A stretch of 64,000 nucleotides of DNA from Streptomyces turgidiscabies Car8 (GTDB taxonomy: Bacteria; Actinomycetota; Actinomycetes; Streptomycetales; Streptomycetaceae), in NCBI RefSeq assembly GCF_000331005.1, contig NZ_AEJB01000655.1:1-64000 (forward strand). Direction: 5' to 3'. The translations under genes were made by a program, and so were the position numbers. Positions 32,638 through 41,557 of this stretch are shown here, piece after piece. The notes below the pieces were generated by a model. That model did no database searches. It was not told where the DNA came from and was given only the letters and a program-made list of their open reading frames with translations. Numbering within the stretch: the first letter of the stretch is position 1; each line of letters begins with the position of its first letter.

Positions 32638-33810
32638 TCACACCTGCTGGGCGGCCCGGATGACCGCATCGGCCACGGCGGGCGCCACACGGGGGTCCAG
32701 TGAGTGCGGCACGATCCGGTCTATCGCGAGGGTGTCCTCGGCGACACTGGCGATCGCGTCCGCCGCGGCGAGCTTCATCTCTGTGGTGATGAACCGGGCG
32801 TTGGCGTCCAGGGCGCCGCGGAAGATGCCGGGCGAGGCGAGGGTGTTGATGATCTGGTTGGGAAAGTTGCTGCCCCCTGTGCCCACGACGGCGGCGTACC
32901 GGGAAGCCAGACCGGGATGGATCTCGGGGACCGGATTGGACAGAGCGAAGACGATTGCCTCGGGCGCCATCGTGGCGATCAGGGACTCCGGGACGGTCGT
33001 CGAGCACAGGCCGATGACGGCGTCGGCATTGAGGAGAGCTTCCGCCGGTCCGCCACGCAGATCGCGTGGGTTGGTACGGGCGGCCAGGGCCGCCTTAACC
33101 GGGCTCAGTTCACCCCGGCCGTCGAACAGGATGCCTTGTGAATCGAGCACGGTGACGTCCTCGGCACCGGCGGCCAACAGGAGTTCCGCCGTGGCAGAAC
33201 CGGCTGCACCGGCGCCGAGCACCACGATCCGGCTTGTGTCCAACCGCCGACCGAGCAGCGTGCTCGCGCCCCGCAGACCGGCCAGGACGGCCACCGCCGT
33301 CCCGTGCTGGTCGTCGTGGAGCACCGGACAGTCGAGTGCCGCCTTGGCCCGTGCCTCCAGTTCGAAGCAGAGGGGTGCGGCGATGTCCTCCAGACAGACG
33401 GCACCGAACGACGGCCGGAGCCGGACGAGTACCTCGATGATCTCGTCGATGTCCGACGAGTCGAGGACCAGGGGTATGGCGTTCAGCCCGGCGAAACGCT
33501 TGAAGAGGGCGGCCTTTCCCTCCATGACCGGCAGCGCGGCGGCGGGCCCCACATTGCCCAGGCCGAGCACAGCGGAGCCATTGGTCACAATGGCGACAAG
33601 ACGGTGGGCCCAGGTGTACTGGGCGGCGAGAGAAGGATCCGCCGCGATGGCCTGACTGACCTTGGCCACACCCGGTGTGTAGGCGACAGAGAGGGTTTCA
33701 GGATCGTCGATGGGAAGGGTGCATCCCATCGACAGCTTCCCCCCGCTGTGTGCTGCAAATATTTCCGAATCCCTGATCCGGACCGGTTCTTGCGAACTGA
33801 TGACAGTCAT
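32638..33810 (-). CDS. Malic enzyme-like NAD(P)-dependent oxidoreductase
   Basis: 390 aa, ATG at 33810 overlapping the ATP-grasp stop. Malic N-terminal domain with LSVAYTPGVAKV (about residue 45), VTNGSAVLGLGNVGP and GKAALFKRFAGL; CPVLHDDQHGTA (about 160); Rossmann motif VVLGAGAAGSA (about 195); and ALSNPVPEI. Oxidative decarboxylation of malate to pyruvate with NAD(P)H production is the family reaction. All usual residues appear present and length is normal for the bacterial type. Inside a biosynthetic operon it might make NADPH or pyruvate, or act on a malate-like pathway acid. Confidence 0.85.
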   Translation of the reverse strand: MTVISSQEPVRIRDSEIFAAHSGGKLSMGCTLPIDDPETLSVAYTPGVAKVSQAIAADPSLAAQYTWAHRLVAIVTNGSAVLGLGNVGPAAALPVMEGKAALFKRFAGLNAIPLVLDSSDIDEIIEVLVRLRPSFGAVCLEDIAAPLCFELEARAKAALDCPVLHDDQHGTAVAVLAGLRGASTLLGRRLDTSRIVVLGAGAAGSATAELLLAAGAEDVTVLDSQGILFDGRGELSPVKAALAARTNPRDLRGGPAEALLNADAVIGLCSTTVPESLIATMAPEAIVFALSNPVPEIHPGLASRYAAVVGTGGSNFPNQIINTLASPGIFRGALDANARFITTEMKLAAADAIASVAEDTLAIDRIVPHSLDPRVAPAVADAVIRAAQQV

Positions 33811-35144
33811 GCCGCCCTCTCGGACTGTGCGAGGAGACCGGCGAGGGCCTGCTCCATCCGCTCCGCCTGCTCGGTGTTCTCGGCAGCGATGCAGTATTCA
33901 CCGTAACCGCCGGACGCACTGCTGTCCTCGACCGTGACGAGCACGCCGGTGCGGGACACGGGGTCGTATGCCAGGCCACTGTCCGCCAGACGCTCGAAGA
34001 CGGCGGACGGGAAGGTGCACCGCCGCTGTTCCACAAGTACACGTCCGTTGGGAAACTCCGCGCCCACGATGCGTTCGCCGATGTGATAGGCGTGCGTGGA
34101 CCCGCTGACCCGGCAGTTAAATTCGTTGATCAGAATTTTCTGAGCGGGTGTCACGATGGCGTCGACGCTGACGATGCCGCGGTACCCCATCGCGTGTACG
34201 GCGGTGCACAACTCGTGTGCCTCGCGCAAGAAGGGGTCGAAGGCGGGGAGCCCGGCGGCGGGCGCCGGCCAGACATGGCCATTCAGCACGGGTTGCATAC
34301 GCATGGCGCCGTGGCCCGCGAGTTCGATGCCCTGGCCGGTGAGATGGAACTCGACACACAAGGGCAGCGAATCGGCGAAATACCTTTCCACGACGACCGG
34401 GCTGCGGCCGGCATCGGTCAGCCAATACCACCGTTCGGCAAGGTACTTGGTCAGTTCCTCCCGGTCCGTCGCAACCACCGTCCTGAGAGCTCCCACCGGC
34501 TCGACTCCCGGCACCGGGCTGACGATCTCGTTGCCGAATCCGGCGACGTGGAAGTCCTGCTTGAGGATGGCGGGCCGCCCCTGCGACAGGAGTTCTCGCC
34601 AGACGAACTCCTCCGCCTCGTCCTGCGTTGTGCATACCCTGCCCTCCGGGACGGCGACACCGGCGCCGGCCGCGAGTGCGCGAAAGGCGGCCTTGCTGTT
34701 GAGTAGCTTGCCGCCCCCCTGGTCCAGGAATCCGAAGCCCGGAGTCATGGCATCCAGGCCAAGTCCCTTGGCCATTGCGGCAATGGTGCTGTCGAAGTGG
34801 AACGGAAAGATCTCACCTATGCCGTGAGACGCGACGAGGTGCTTCAACTGCCGTAGTAGATCCTCGTTCATCAGCCGGTCCCGCGAGAGAATTCCGGCAC
34901 CGTAGTGGCCAGCCGGCGGAACGACGACTTCGATGGTGCCGCGGTCTATGTGCAGGAGATCGGTGACATACCTGAGAAAGCGCTCACCCGGCAGTACGGG
35001 CAGCACGAGAACATCACCCTCCTGCATGGACCAGGCCATTCGTTGGGCCTGATTTCCCAGATACTCGCGATACTCCGGAGAAAGTATCTGCAAGTCTCCA
35101 ACCATTTCCTCGGTGCGCTGGTTACTGATGATCAGCTTGGCCAT
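33807..35144 (-). CDS. PGM1-like ATP-grasp peptide ligase
   Basis: 445 aa, ATG at 35144. Begins AKLIISNQRTEEMVGDLQ and GDVLVLPVLPGERFLRYV, the pre-ATP-grasp domain of PGM1-related ligases, then the ATP-grasp core: Lys in AILKQDFHVAGFGNEI (about 193), VVVERYFADSLPLCVEFHLT (about 250), ILINEFNCRVSGSTHAYHIG (about 335-352), and a small C-terminal domain. PGM1 joins amino acids to a phenylglycine-derived starter in pheganomycin, forming peptide bonds via acyl phosphate. Here it probably adds an amino acid to an acid made in this Hpg cluster. Overlaps the malic enzyme gene by 4 bp. Confidence 0.85.
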   Translation of the reverse strand: MAKLIISNQRTEEMVGDLQILSPEYREYLGNQAQRMAWSMQEGDVLVLPVLPGERFLRYVTDLLHIDRGTIEVVVPPAGHYGAGILSRDRLMNEDLLRQLKHLVASHGIGEIFPFHFDSTIAAMAKGLGLDAMTPGFGFLDQGGGKLLNSKAAFRALAAGAGVAVPEGRVCTTQDEAEEFVWRELLSQGRPAILKQDFHVAGFGNEIVSPVPGVEPVGALRTVVATDREELTKYLAERWYWLTDAGRSPVVVERYFADSLPLCVEFHLTGQGIELAGHGAMRMQPVLNGHVWPAPAAGLPAFDPFLREAHELCTAVHAMGYRGIVSVDAIVTPAQKILINEFNCRVSGSTHAYHIGERIVGAEFPNGRVLVEQRRCTFPSAVFERLADSGLAYDPVSRTGVLVTVEDSSASGGYGEYCIAAENTEQAERMEQALAGLLAQSERAA

Positions 35145-35166
35145 GAGAGAGGCTCTCCTTTCGACC

Positions 35167-35676
35167 CTAGACGAGTTTCAAACTAAGTGCGATGCGTGTG
35201 AGTTCGGCCTTGTTTCCCACACCGAACTTCGACCGCACCCGCTTGACGTAGGTGTCGACCGTGTGTCGGCTGATGCCGACCTGGCGGGCAACCTGATCGT
35301 GAGTCAATCCTGAGGCGATGAACTGGAGCACCTCCTGTTCGCGCGGGGACAGGGGGGCAACCCAGTGGTGGCCGGTCATCGCTGCGGTGGACGACGGGAC
35401 GGCCCGCAGGCCGTTCACCCGGCGGAGTACCTCGTCGGGCTGCGTTTCGGCGCTCAGGGAAATGATCTCCGGCGCCCCGCGTTCGCCGGACTGTGCCGCC
35501 AGGCATGTCGCACGCGTCAAGAGTTCGTCCTCGATGACCAGGATGTCGATTTCCTTCAGATCTCCCGGCAGCTCGTCGACCGAGGTGTGGACGACGTCGC
35601 ACGAGGACTGTGCCATCAGTAGGTGCTTCAGCCCCAGCAGCACCAGGGGGCGTCGGTGGCAGATCGCTGTTCGCAT
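35167..35676 (-). CDS. LuxR/NarL-type regulator with atypical receiver
   Basis: 169 aa, ATG at 35676. The C-terminal helix-turn-helix is clear: LSPREQEVLQFIASGLTHDQ and VARQVGISRHTVDTYVKRVR. The N-terminal 95 residues look like a shortened receiver domain; at the strand that normally carries the phospho-acceptor (DVVLMD pattern) it reads DILVIE, with Glu. If so it would act without phosphorylation. It lies between the thioesterase and ATP-grasp genes and probably controls the cluster. Confidence 0.8.
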   Translation of the reverse strand: MRTAICHRRPLVLLGLKHLLMAQSSCDVVHTSVDELPGDLKEIDILVIEDELLTRATCLAAQSGERGAPEIISLSAETQPDEVLRRVNGLRAVPSSTAAMTGHHWVAPLSPREQEVLQFIASGLTHDQVARQVGISRHTVDTYVKRVRSKFGVGNKAELTRIALSLKLV

Positions 35677-35737
35677 GGAGGCAGCATCCAGCCGTCTCTT
35701 CCCGTTCCGGTACCGTCCGGCTCCCGCGCCGGTCCGG

Positions 35738-36508
35738 TCACGCCCTGCCGAGCGTCGAGGACAGGACTCGTGACGCCCATTTGGACAGGTAGAAGTGCCC
35801 TCCAGGGAACTGGTCGACCGTCACGGCGCCGGTGAAGTGCTCGGCCCACGCGTGCAGGGCCTCGGTCGGTACCGCCGCGTCAGCCGTTCCTCCGAACACG
35901 GCAGCGGCGCAGTCTAGCGGGGGTTCGGTGGCGCAACGGTAGTTACTCAGCAGCGCGAAGTCCGCCCGGATGGCCGGCGCGATGAGGGGCCGCAGTTGTG
36001 CCGATGCGGCGATCTGAGGTGGGATGCCGCCGAGTCGGCCGACCACTGCCAGCAGTTCGGCGTCGTCAAGACCTTCCAACGAGGGTAGCCGCCGCTCACG
36101 GTGAGGCGCCCCGTGTCCGGACAGCGCGATCAGTTCGGGCAGTTTCCGGCCGTCGCGGCGCAGTTGGCGGGCAGTCTCGAACGCGAGGGCGGCGCCCATG
36201 CTGTGGCCGAGGAAGAGATACCGACGGCCCTGGACGTCCTCCGCCACGAGGCGGGCCGCCGCAGCGGCAAGGTCGCTCATCTGCCGGAACGGTGGGATGT
36301 CCAGCATGTCCTGCCTGGCGGGCAGTTGTATCGCGCGCAGCCCGACCGTCTGTGGCACTAGGGCGGTCCACGGGTGGTAGTACGTCGCGCTTCCCCCCGC
36401 GTACGGAAAGCAGTAGAGCAGGGTCTCGGGATCGCGGATGGAGCCGAAGGTCCGCAACTGAAGGCTGGGGCGGACGGCCGGTGCGGCCTGAGTCGTCATG
36501 GCGGTCAC
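35738..36508 (-). CDS. Type II thioesterase (proofreading)
   Basis: 256 aa, ATG at 36508. Alpha/beta hydrolase with LYCFPYAGGSATYYHPW, GHSMGAALAFE (Ser about residue 103), an Asp in GGTADAAVPTEAL (about 212), and His in QFPGGHFYLSKW (about 238). Such free thioesterases remove wrong or stalled acyl groups from carrier proteins in PKS/NRPS lines. First gene of the leftward operon, divergent from the carrier protein gene. Confidence 0.93.
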   Translation of the reverse strand: MTAMTTQAAPAVRPSLQLRTFGSIRDPETLLYCFPYAGGSATYYHPWTALVPQTVGLRAIQLPARQDMLDIPPFRQMSDLAAAAARLVAEDVQGRRYLFLGHSMGAALAFETARQLRRDGRKLPELIALSGHGAPHRERRLPSLEGLDDAELLAVVGRLGGIPPQIAASAQLRPLIAPAIRADFALLSNYRCATEPPLDCAAAVFGGTADAAVPTEALHAWAEHFTGAVTVDQFPGGHFYLSKWASRVLSSTLGRA

Positions 36509-36654
36509 GGTTTCAGCATCGGCGGTGTCTCGCCGTCACGTCATGTCCCCTGAACCGGTGTCACTCATTTCTGCGGCGTGCCTGCAGACCACTCTGGCGG
36601 AACTATGAGACACACACCATGCGCGGCATTTACTCAGAACGAAAGGTTGGTTTG
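36509..36654. promoter_or_regulatory. Divergent promoter region of the two biosynthetic operons
   Basis: 146 bp between the thioesterase and carrier genes. Transcription of both operons should start here. I see no clear SARP heptamer repeats. GAAAGG at 36641-36646 is the ribosome site for GTG 36655. A start at ATG 36619 would shorten the region and lacks such a site. Confidence 0.5.
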
Positions 36655-36948
36655 GTGGCCATTCCCCGGAAGCAGTCAGCGGTGCCGGACGCACTGGCAG
36701 AGATTTGGTGCAGGACGTTGAAGGTGGATTCGGTCGACACCGATGGTGACTTCTTCGGACTGGGCGGCCATTCCCTTCAGGCAATTCGCGTCAGCATGCT
36801 TGCCGCAAGAGAGTTCGGGGTTGACGTACCAGCTGCTGAACTTATTTTCGATTCCCGTTTCAGCTCCATGGTCGAGCGGATACAGGCGGCTTTGCATCAG
36901 GTAGAGACAGCAGAACTGGCCACCACTTCGACCGGAACCGAGGTCTGA
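36655..36948 (+). CDS. Free-standing carrier protein (ACP/PCP)
   Basis: 97 aa from GTG 36655 behind GAAAGG. The phosphopantetheine site is DFFGLGGHSLQAIRVS (Ser about residue 40), and helix IV and the downstream part fit a stand-alone carrier. It comes 4 bp before the PKS gene and opens the rightward operon. No acyl-CoA or amino-acid ligase lies beside it, so it must be charged by an A domain in trans, by an ATP-grasp enzyme, or by the PKS AT. It may hold the starter unit. Confidence 0.88.
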   Translation: MAIPRKQSAVPDALAEIWCRTLKVDSVDTDGDFFGLGGHSLQAIRVSMLAAREFGVDVPAAELIFDSRFSSMVERIQAALHQVETAELATTSTGTEV

Positions 36949-36952
36949 CCCC

Positions 36953-39900
36953 ATGAGTGACGCACAGCAGTCCGTTGATATCGCCGTCGTCGGCATCTCC
37001 TGCAAGTTTCCCGGTGCCGATGGGCCCGAGGAGTTCTGGCGGAACATCCGGGACGGGGTCGACTCCCTCGCCAGGCTGACCGATGAGGAAATAGTTGCGT
37101 CCGGTGTGGATGAGGCCCTGGCAAAGGCGCCCAACTACGTCAAGGTCGCTGCTTGTATCGACGACATCGACATGTTCGATGCCGGGTTCTTCGGTATGAG
37201 CCCCCGCGAGGCGGAGCTGATGGACCCGCAGCAGCGGCTGTTCCTGGAGCACTGCTGGAGGGCCATTGAGGCGGGTGGCTACGCCCCCGATCAGGTCGAG
37301 GTGCCTGTCGGTGTCTACGGTGGGGCCGGCGTCAACACGTACGTCCACCAGATCCGTGCGAACGCCGAGGTGCAGGCGCGCAACGCGGACGGTGGCAACC
37401 TCCACGACGTGGGATCCGTGGAGAACGATCTCGACTACCTCACCACTCGGGTCTCGTACAAGCTCAACCTCACCGGTCCCAGCGTCAATGTCAGCACGGC
37501 CTGCTCCACCTCGCTGGTAGCCGTGCACATGGCAACGCAAGCGCTGCGCACCTTCGAGTGCGACATGGCGCTGGCCGGCGGTGTGGCGATCACTCCTCCT
37601 CTCAAGAGCGGCTACCTCTACCAGGAGGGCGCCATCTCGTCCTTCGACGGACTCACCCGCAGTTTCGACGCCTCGTCGACCGGTACGGTGCTCGGTTCGG
37701 GCGTCGGTGTGGTGCTCCTGAAGCGCTTGGAGGACGCTCAGCGGGACGGCGACGTCATCCACGGCGTCATACTCGGCTCCGCAATCAACAACGACGGTTC
37801 CAACAAGGCCGGTTTCACCGCACCAGGTGTTCCCGGACAGGCCGAGGTGACGGCGAACGCCCATGCCGTGGCGGGCATTTCGGCCGACACGATCACGTAC
37901 CAGGAGGCGCACGGCACCGGGACACTCCTCGGTGACCCGATCGAGGTCCAGGCCCTGAGCCAGGCCTACCGCGAGACGACCGACCAGCGGAACTACTGTG
38001 CCCTCGGCTCGGTCAAGGCCAACATCGGACACATGGACACCGCCGCAGGAGTGGCGGGCCTCCTCAAGGCCGTACTGGCGGCCAAGCACGGTGTCATCCC
38101 CCCGCAGATCAACTTCGAGAAGCCCAATCCGGGTCTCGGCCTGGAGGAGAGCCCTTTCTACATAACGCGCGAGGCCCGGCCCTGGGACCTACCGGAGGGC
38201 ATGCCCCGGCGTGCCGGTGTGAGCGCCTTCGGGTTCGGCGGCACCAACGCTCACGTGGTCGTCGAAGAGCCTCCCGCCCCCTTCGGCGAGGCGGACAGCC
38301 GGGCGCAGGCTGGTGACGACCCGGGGGAGACCGGTACGGAGCTCGACGGCTGGCAGGTCCTGCCGGTGTCGGCCCGCGGCGAGGAGGCCGTCGGTGACTA
38401 TCTCCACTCCATCGCGAACTGGATCGCCGAACCCGAGCATGCAGCACGGCCGCTCCAAGCCGCCGCCCGGACCCTGCAGCACGGCCGCTCACGCTTCGGC
38501 CACCGGGCCGCAGTTGTGGCCCGTAGCTCGGACGAGGCCGTCGATGCCCTGCGATCGAGGGCACAGGCCCCCGCGGGCCGTGCCATGTCCGGCGGCCCCG
38601 CCTTCCTGTTCCCCGGGCAGGGGTCTCAGTACGCCCGGATGGGGCAGGGGCTGTACGAGGACCATGCGACGTTCCGGGCGGAGTTCGACCGCTGTGCCGA
38701 ACTGTTCCGTGCAGAACTCGACGTTGATCTGACCACGCTGCTGCACGCGCCGGAGGACGGCCAGGGACTGCACCCGGTGAACGAGACCTGGCTTACACAG
38801 CCGGCCCTCTTCGCGGTCGAGTACGCCCTGGTCCGCACGCTTGACACGTTGGGGATCCGTCCGCAGGCGATGATCGGGCACAGTCTTGGCGAGATCGTGG
38901 CGGCCACTGTCGCGGGTGTGTTCACACTCGAGGACGCCGTCCGAGTGGTGGCCAAGCGGGCCGCCCTGATGGAGGCCGCCCCGCGAGGCGCGATGCTCGC
39001 GATTCCGCTGCCGGCCGAGCAGGTGGAACCGCTGCTGCCGGACGGCGTGGCGCTTGCCGCATACAACGCCCGGCGCCTCGTCGTGGCCTCCGGCACCGAG
39101 GAAGGCATCGCCGCGCTGGCGACGCGCATCGAGGCCGAGGGGGTCCAGCCCCGCCGGCTGCGGGTGTCCTGCGCAAGCCACTCCGCGCTGATGGATGAAC
39201 CGGCGCGGGAGTTCGTCGAGTTCCTGCGGGACATTCCCATGGGCGCACCGTCGGTCCCCGTCCTGTCCAACGTCACCGGGGACTGGTTGAGCGAGGAGAA
39301 CGCGCAGGACCCCGAGTACTGGGGACGCCATCTGCGTGGTGCTGTCCGATTCACCGACGGCATCGCCCGGCTGCTGGAGTCCGTGGACGGACCGTTGCTG
39401 GAGGTCGGCCCCGGGAAGGGGCTGCTGTCCCTGGCGCAGGCGGCGGCGAGCGGCGCCAGTCTGCCGCCACTCATCCCGACGATGCGGCACCCCAAGGACG
39501 CTGACAGCGACATGCGGATGTTCCTGGCCGCGATCGCCCGGCTTTGGGAGGCGGGCACGGAACCGGACTGGTCCGTCTGCGGTCCGAGTGACCCGCACAG
39601 GGTGGAGCTTCCCACCTACCCGTTCCAGCGCGAGCGGTTCTGGATCGACGCGTCGTCGGAGGAGGAGGTCCAGCTCAGCCGACGTCTGATGGACCGGGAG
39701 AAGGAGCCGGGGAAGTGGTTCTACATGCCCTCCTGGCGCCGGACGGCCGCAGCCGGCCAGCTCGCGGGGGCCCAACGCGTGAACTCGCTGAAATCGGTGC
39801 TGCTGGTAACCGACGGGTCCGGTTTTGCCGAACGGACCGCCACCCGCCTCACCCAGCAGCTGTCCGCTCAGAGCATCGGCTGCGTCGAGCTTGCTGACGC

Positions 39901-41557
39901 CGAGCAGTACCTGCGGATGAGCGAAACCCGCGTCGAACTCACTATTGCCGACCCCACACATCTCTCCCTCGCCCTGGACGAGGAGGAGGTGTCCGCCGAC
40001 TCCACCGCGGTGGTCTTCCTGGCTGGCCGGGGAACGGACGAGTCCGGGGTCCCGGACTCCGCGCAAGCACTGTTGGCGCTGGGTAAGGCCCTGGGAGAGA
40101 AGCGCGCCGCGCTTCTGCTGGTGGTCACCCAGGCAGCCTTCGACGTTGTGGGCACCGAACGAATCTCGCCGCAGGACTGCCTGTTGGAGGGCATCGTCCG
40201 GGTGCTGCCGCGGGAGATTCCGGGGCTGTCCTGCAGGCTCGTCGACACCGACCCCGTCGAGGGCGGCGAGGCCGTCGTCCAGGCCGTCCTCGAAGAGCTC
40301 CTGGTGGACGAGCCGGACGCGACCATCGCCTATCGCGCAGGTCGTCGCTGGTCGCGTGGGGTGGAGCGGATCCACGTACGCCAGGAGGAGCAGGCGCGGC
40401 CGGGAGGGCCCCGCGCCGGGGGCACCTATCTCATCACCGGTGGCCTCGGCGGTATCGGTCTGTCGCTGGCAGAGTTCCTCGCCCGCGAATACCGGGCCAA
40501 CCTCGTCCTCACGGGCCGCGGTGACTTCCCCGACCGCGACGGCTGGGAGGCCTGGACCGCCGAACACGGCTGGGACGACCGCACCAGCCGTCGTATCGAC
40601 AAGCTCCTGCGCCTGGAACAGTACGGCGCCAAGGTGCTCGCACTGCGGTCCGACGTGTCCGACGCGGACGAGGTGAACGCCCTGATCCGGCTGGTGGACG
40701 AGCGCTTCGGGCGGCTCGACGGTGTCATCCACGCGGCGGGCCTGCCCGGCGGTGGCCTCGTGCAGACCCTTGAGCCTCAGGCGTATCGCGAGGTGCTGGC
40801 ACCGAAGGTGCAGGGATCCCGCCATCTGCTCGCCGCGACTGAGGGTCGTGAGCTCGATTTCCTGATGCTCTTTTCCTCGCTGAACGTCATCGACGGCCGG
40901 TTCGGTATCGCCGACTACACCTCCGCCAACGCCTACGTGGGCGGGCTGGCCCACAGCTGTCGACAGCAGGGGCGTACCGAGGTCGTCGCCGTCGACTGGA
41001 CCGGCTGGCGGGATCTGGGCATGGCGGTCGATGCCGGAGCGACCGACGAGGGCAACGACGAACTGCGGGAGATCGAACGGCTCGCAGTCATGTCGGAGGC
41101 CGGCATGGCCTCGTTCCTCTCGGAGCGCGAAGGCCATGAAGTGTTCCTGCTGTCGCTGGCCGCAGGGGTGCCGCAGGCCCACATCTCGACGCAGGACTTG
41201 AACGCCGTGGTCGAACAGGGGCGCCGCCTCGATGTGGTCACCGCGCTGGAGGTGCTCGCCGGTGCTGACCGGGGAGCGGCCAAGTACCAGCGGCCCGAGC
41301 TGGACACCGACTACGCCGAGCCTGCGGACGATCGGGAGAGGTTCATCTGCGAGACCCTGCAGATGCTGCTGGGTATCGAGCAGGTCGGCGCCCGCGACGA
41401 CTTCTTCGAGCTGGGCGGCAATTCCCTGCTCGCCCTGGATGTCACCGCCCGGGTCAACAAGCGCTTCGACACCGATGTGTCCGTGGCCGCGTTCCTGGCC
41501 GCAGCTAACGCCCGGGCGCTTGCCGGACTCACTGCGCAGCGGACGGAGTCCCGGTGA
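36953..41557 (+). CDS. Type I PKS module KS-AT-KR-ACP
   Basis: 1,534 aa. KS (about 8-435) with TACSTSL Cys about 184, EAHGTGT and KANIGHMD His. AT (about 545-840) with FLFPGQGSQ, GHSLGE Ser about 643, and CASHSALM at the substrate motif, neither HAFH nor YASH. KR (about 1155-1340) with TGGLGGIG, catalytic Ser and YTSAN, but PGG in place of LDD in the HAAG loop, so not a typical B-type. ACP with FFELGGNSLLAL Ser about 1488. No DH or ER: one beta-hydroxyacyl extension, probably malonyl. No docking domain is evident. Overlaps NRPS 1 by 4 bp. Confidence 0.93.
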   Translation: MSDAQQSVDIAVVGISCKFPGADGPEEFWRNIRDGVDSLARLTDEEIVASGVDEALAKAPNYVKVAACIDDIDMFDAGFFGMSPREAELMDPQQRLFLEHCWRAIEAGGYAPDQVEVPVGVYGGAGVNTYVHQIRANAEVQARNADGGNLHDVGSVENDLDYLTTRVSYKLNLTGPSVNVSTACSTSLVAVHMATQALRTFECDMALAGGVAITPPLKSGYLYQEGAISSFDGLTRSFDASSTGTVLGSGVGVVLLKRLEDAQRDGDVIHGVILGSAINNDGSNKAGFTAPGVPGQAEVTANAHAVAGISADTITYQEAHGTGTLLGDPIEVQALSQAYRETTDQRNYCALGSVKANIGHMDTAAGVAGLLKAVLAAKHGVIPPQINFEKPNPGLGLEESPFYITREARPWDLPEGMPRRAGVSAFGFGGTNAHVVVEEPPAPFGEADSRAQAGDDPGETGTELDGWQVLPVSARGEEAVGDYLHSIANWIAEPEHAARPLQAAARTLQHGRSRFGHRAAVVARSSDEAVDALRSRAQAPAGRAMSGGPAFLFPGQGSQYARMGQGLYEDHATFRAEFDRCAELFRAELDVDLTTLLHAPEDGQGLHPVNETWLTQPALFAVEYALVRTLDTLGIRPQAMIGHSLGEIVAATVAGVFTLEDAVRVVAKRAALMEAAPRGAMLAIPLPAEQVEPLLPDGVALAAYNARRLVVASGTEEGIAALATRIEAEGVQPRRLRVSCASHSALMDEPAREFVEFLRDIPMGAPSVPVLSNVTGDWLSEENAQDPEYWGRHLRGAVRFTDGIARLLESVDGPLLEVGPGKGLLSLAQAAASGASLPPLIPTMRHPKDADSDMRMFLAAIARLWEAGTEPDWSVCGPSDPHRVELPTYPFQRERFWIDASSEEEVQLSRRLMDREKEPGKWFYMPSWRRTAAAGQLAGAQRVNSLKSVLLVTDGSGFAERTATRLTQQLSAQSIGCVELADAEQYLRMSETRVELTIADPTHLSLALDEEEVSADSTAVVFLAGRGTDESGVPDSAQALLALGKALGEKRAALLLVVTQAAFDVVGTERISPQDCLLEGIVRVLPREIPGLSCRLVDTDPVEGGEAVVQAVLEELLVDEPDATIAYRAGRRWSRGVERIHVRQEEQARPGGPRAGGTYLITGGLGGIGLSLAEFLAREYRANLVLTGRGDFPDRDGWEAWTAEHGWDDRTSRRIDKLLRLEQYGAKVLALRSDVSDADEVNALIRLVDERFGRLDGVIHAAGLPGGGLVQTLEPQAYREVLAPKVQGSRHLLAATEGRELDFLMLFSSLNVIDGRFGIADYTSANAYVGGLAHSCRQQGRTEVVAVDWTGWRDLGMAVDAGATDEGNDELREIERLAVMSEAGMASFLSEREGHEVFLLSLAAGVPQAHISTQDLNAVVEQGRRLDVVTALEVLAGADRGAAKYQRPELDTDYAEPADDRERFICETLQMLLGIEQVGARDDFFELGGNSLLALDVTARVNKRFDTDVSVAAFLAAANARALAGLTAQRTESR

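Noticed and set aside
38489..41182. Long minus-strand frame opposite the PKS
   Set aside because: No recognisable domain and it mirrors the PKS codon pattern; shadow.
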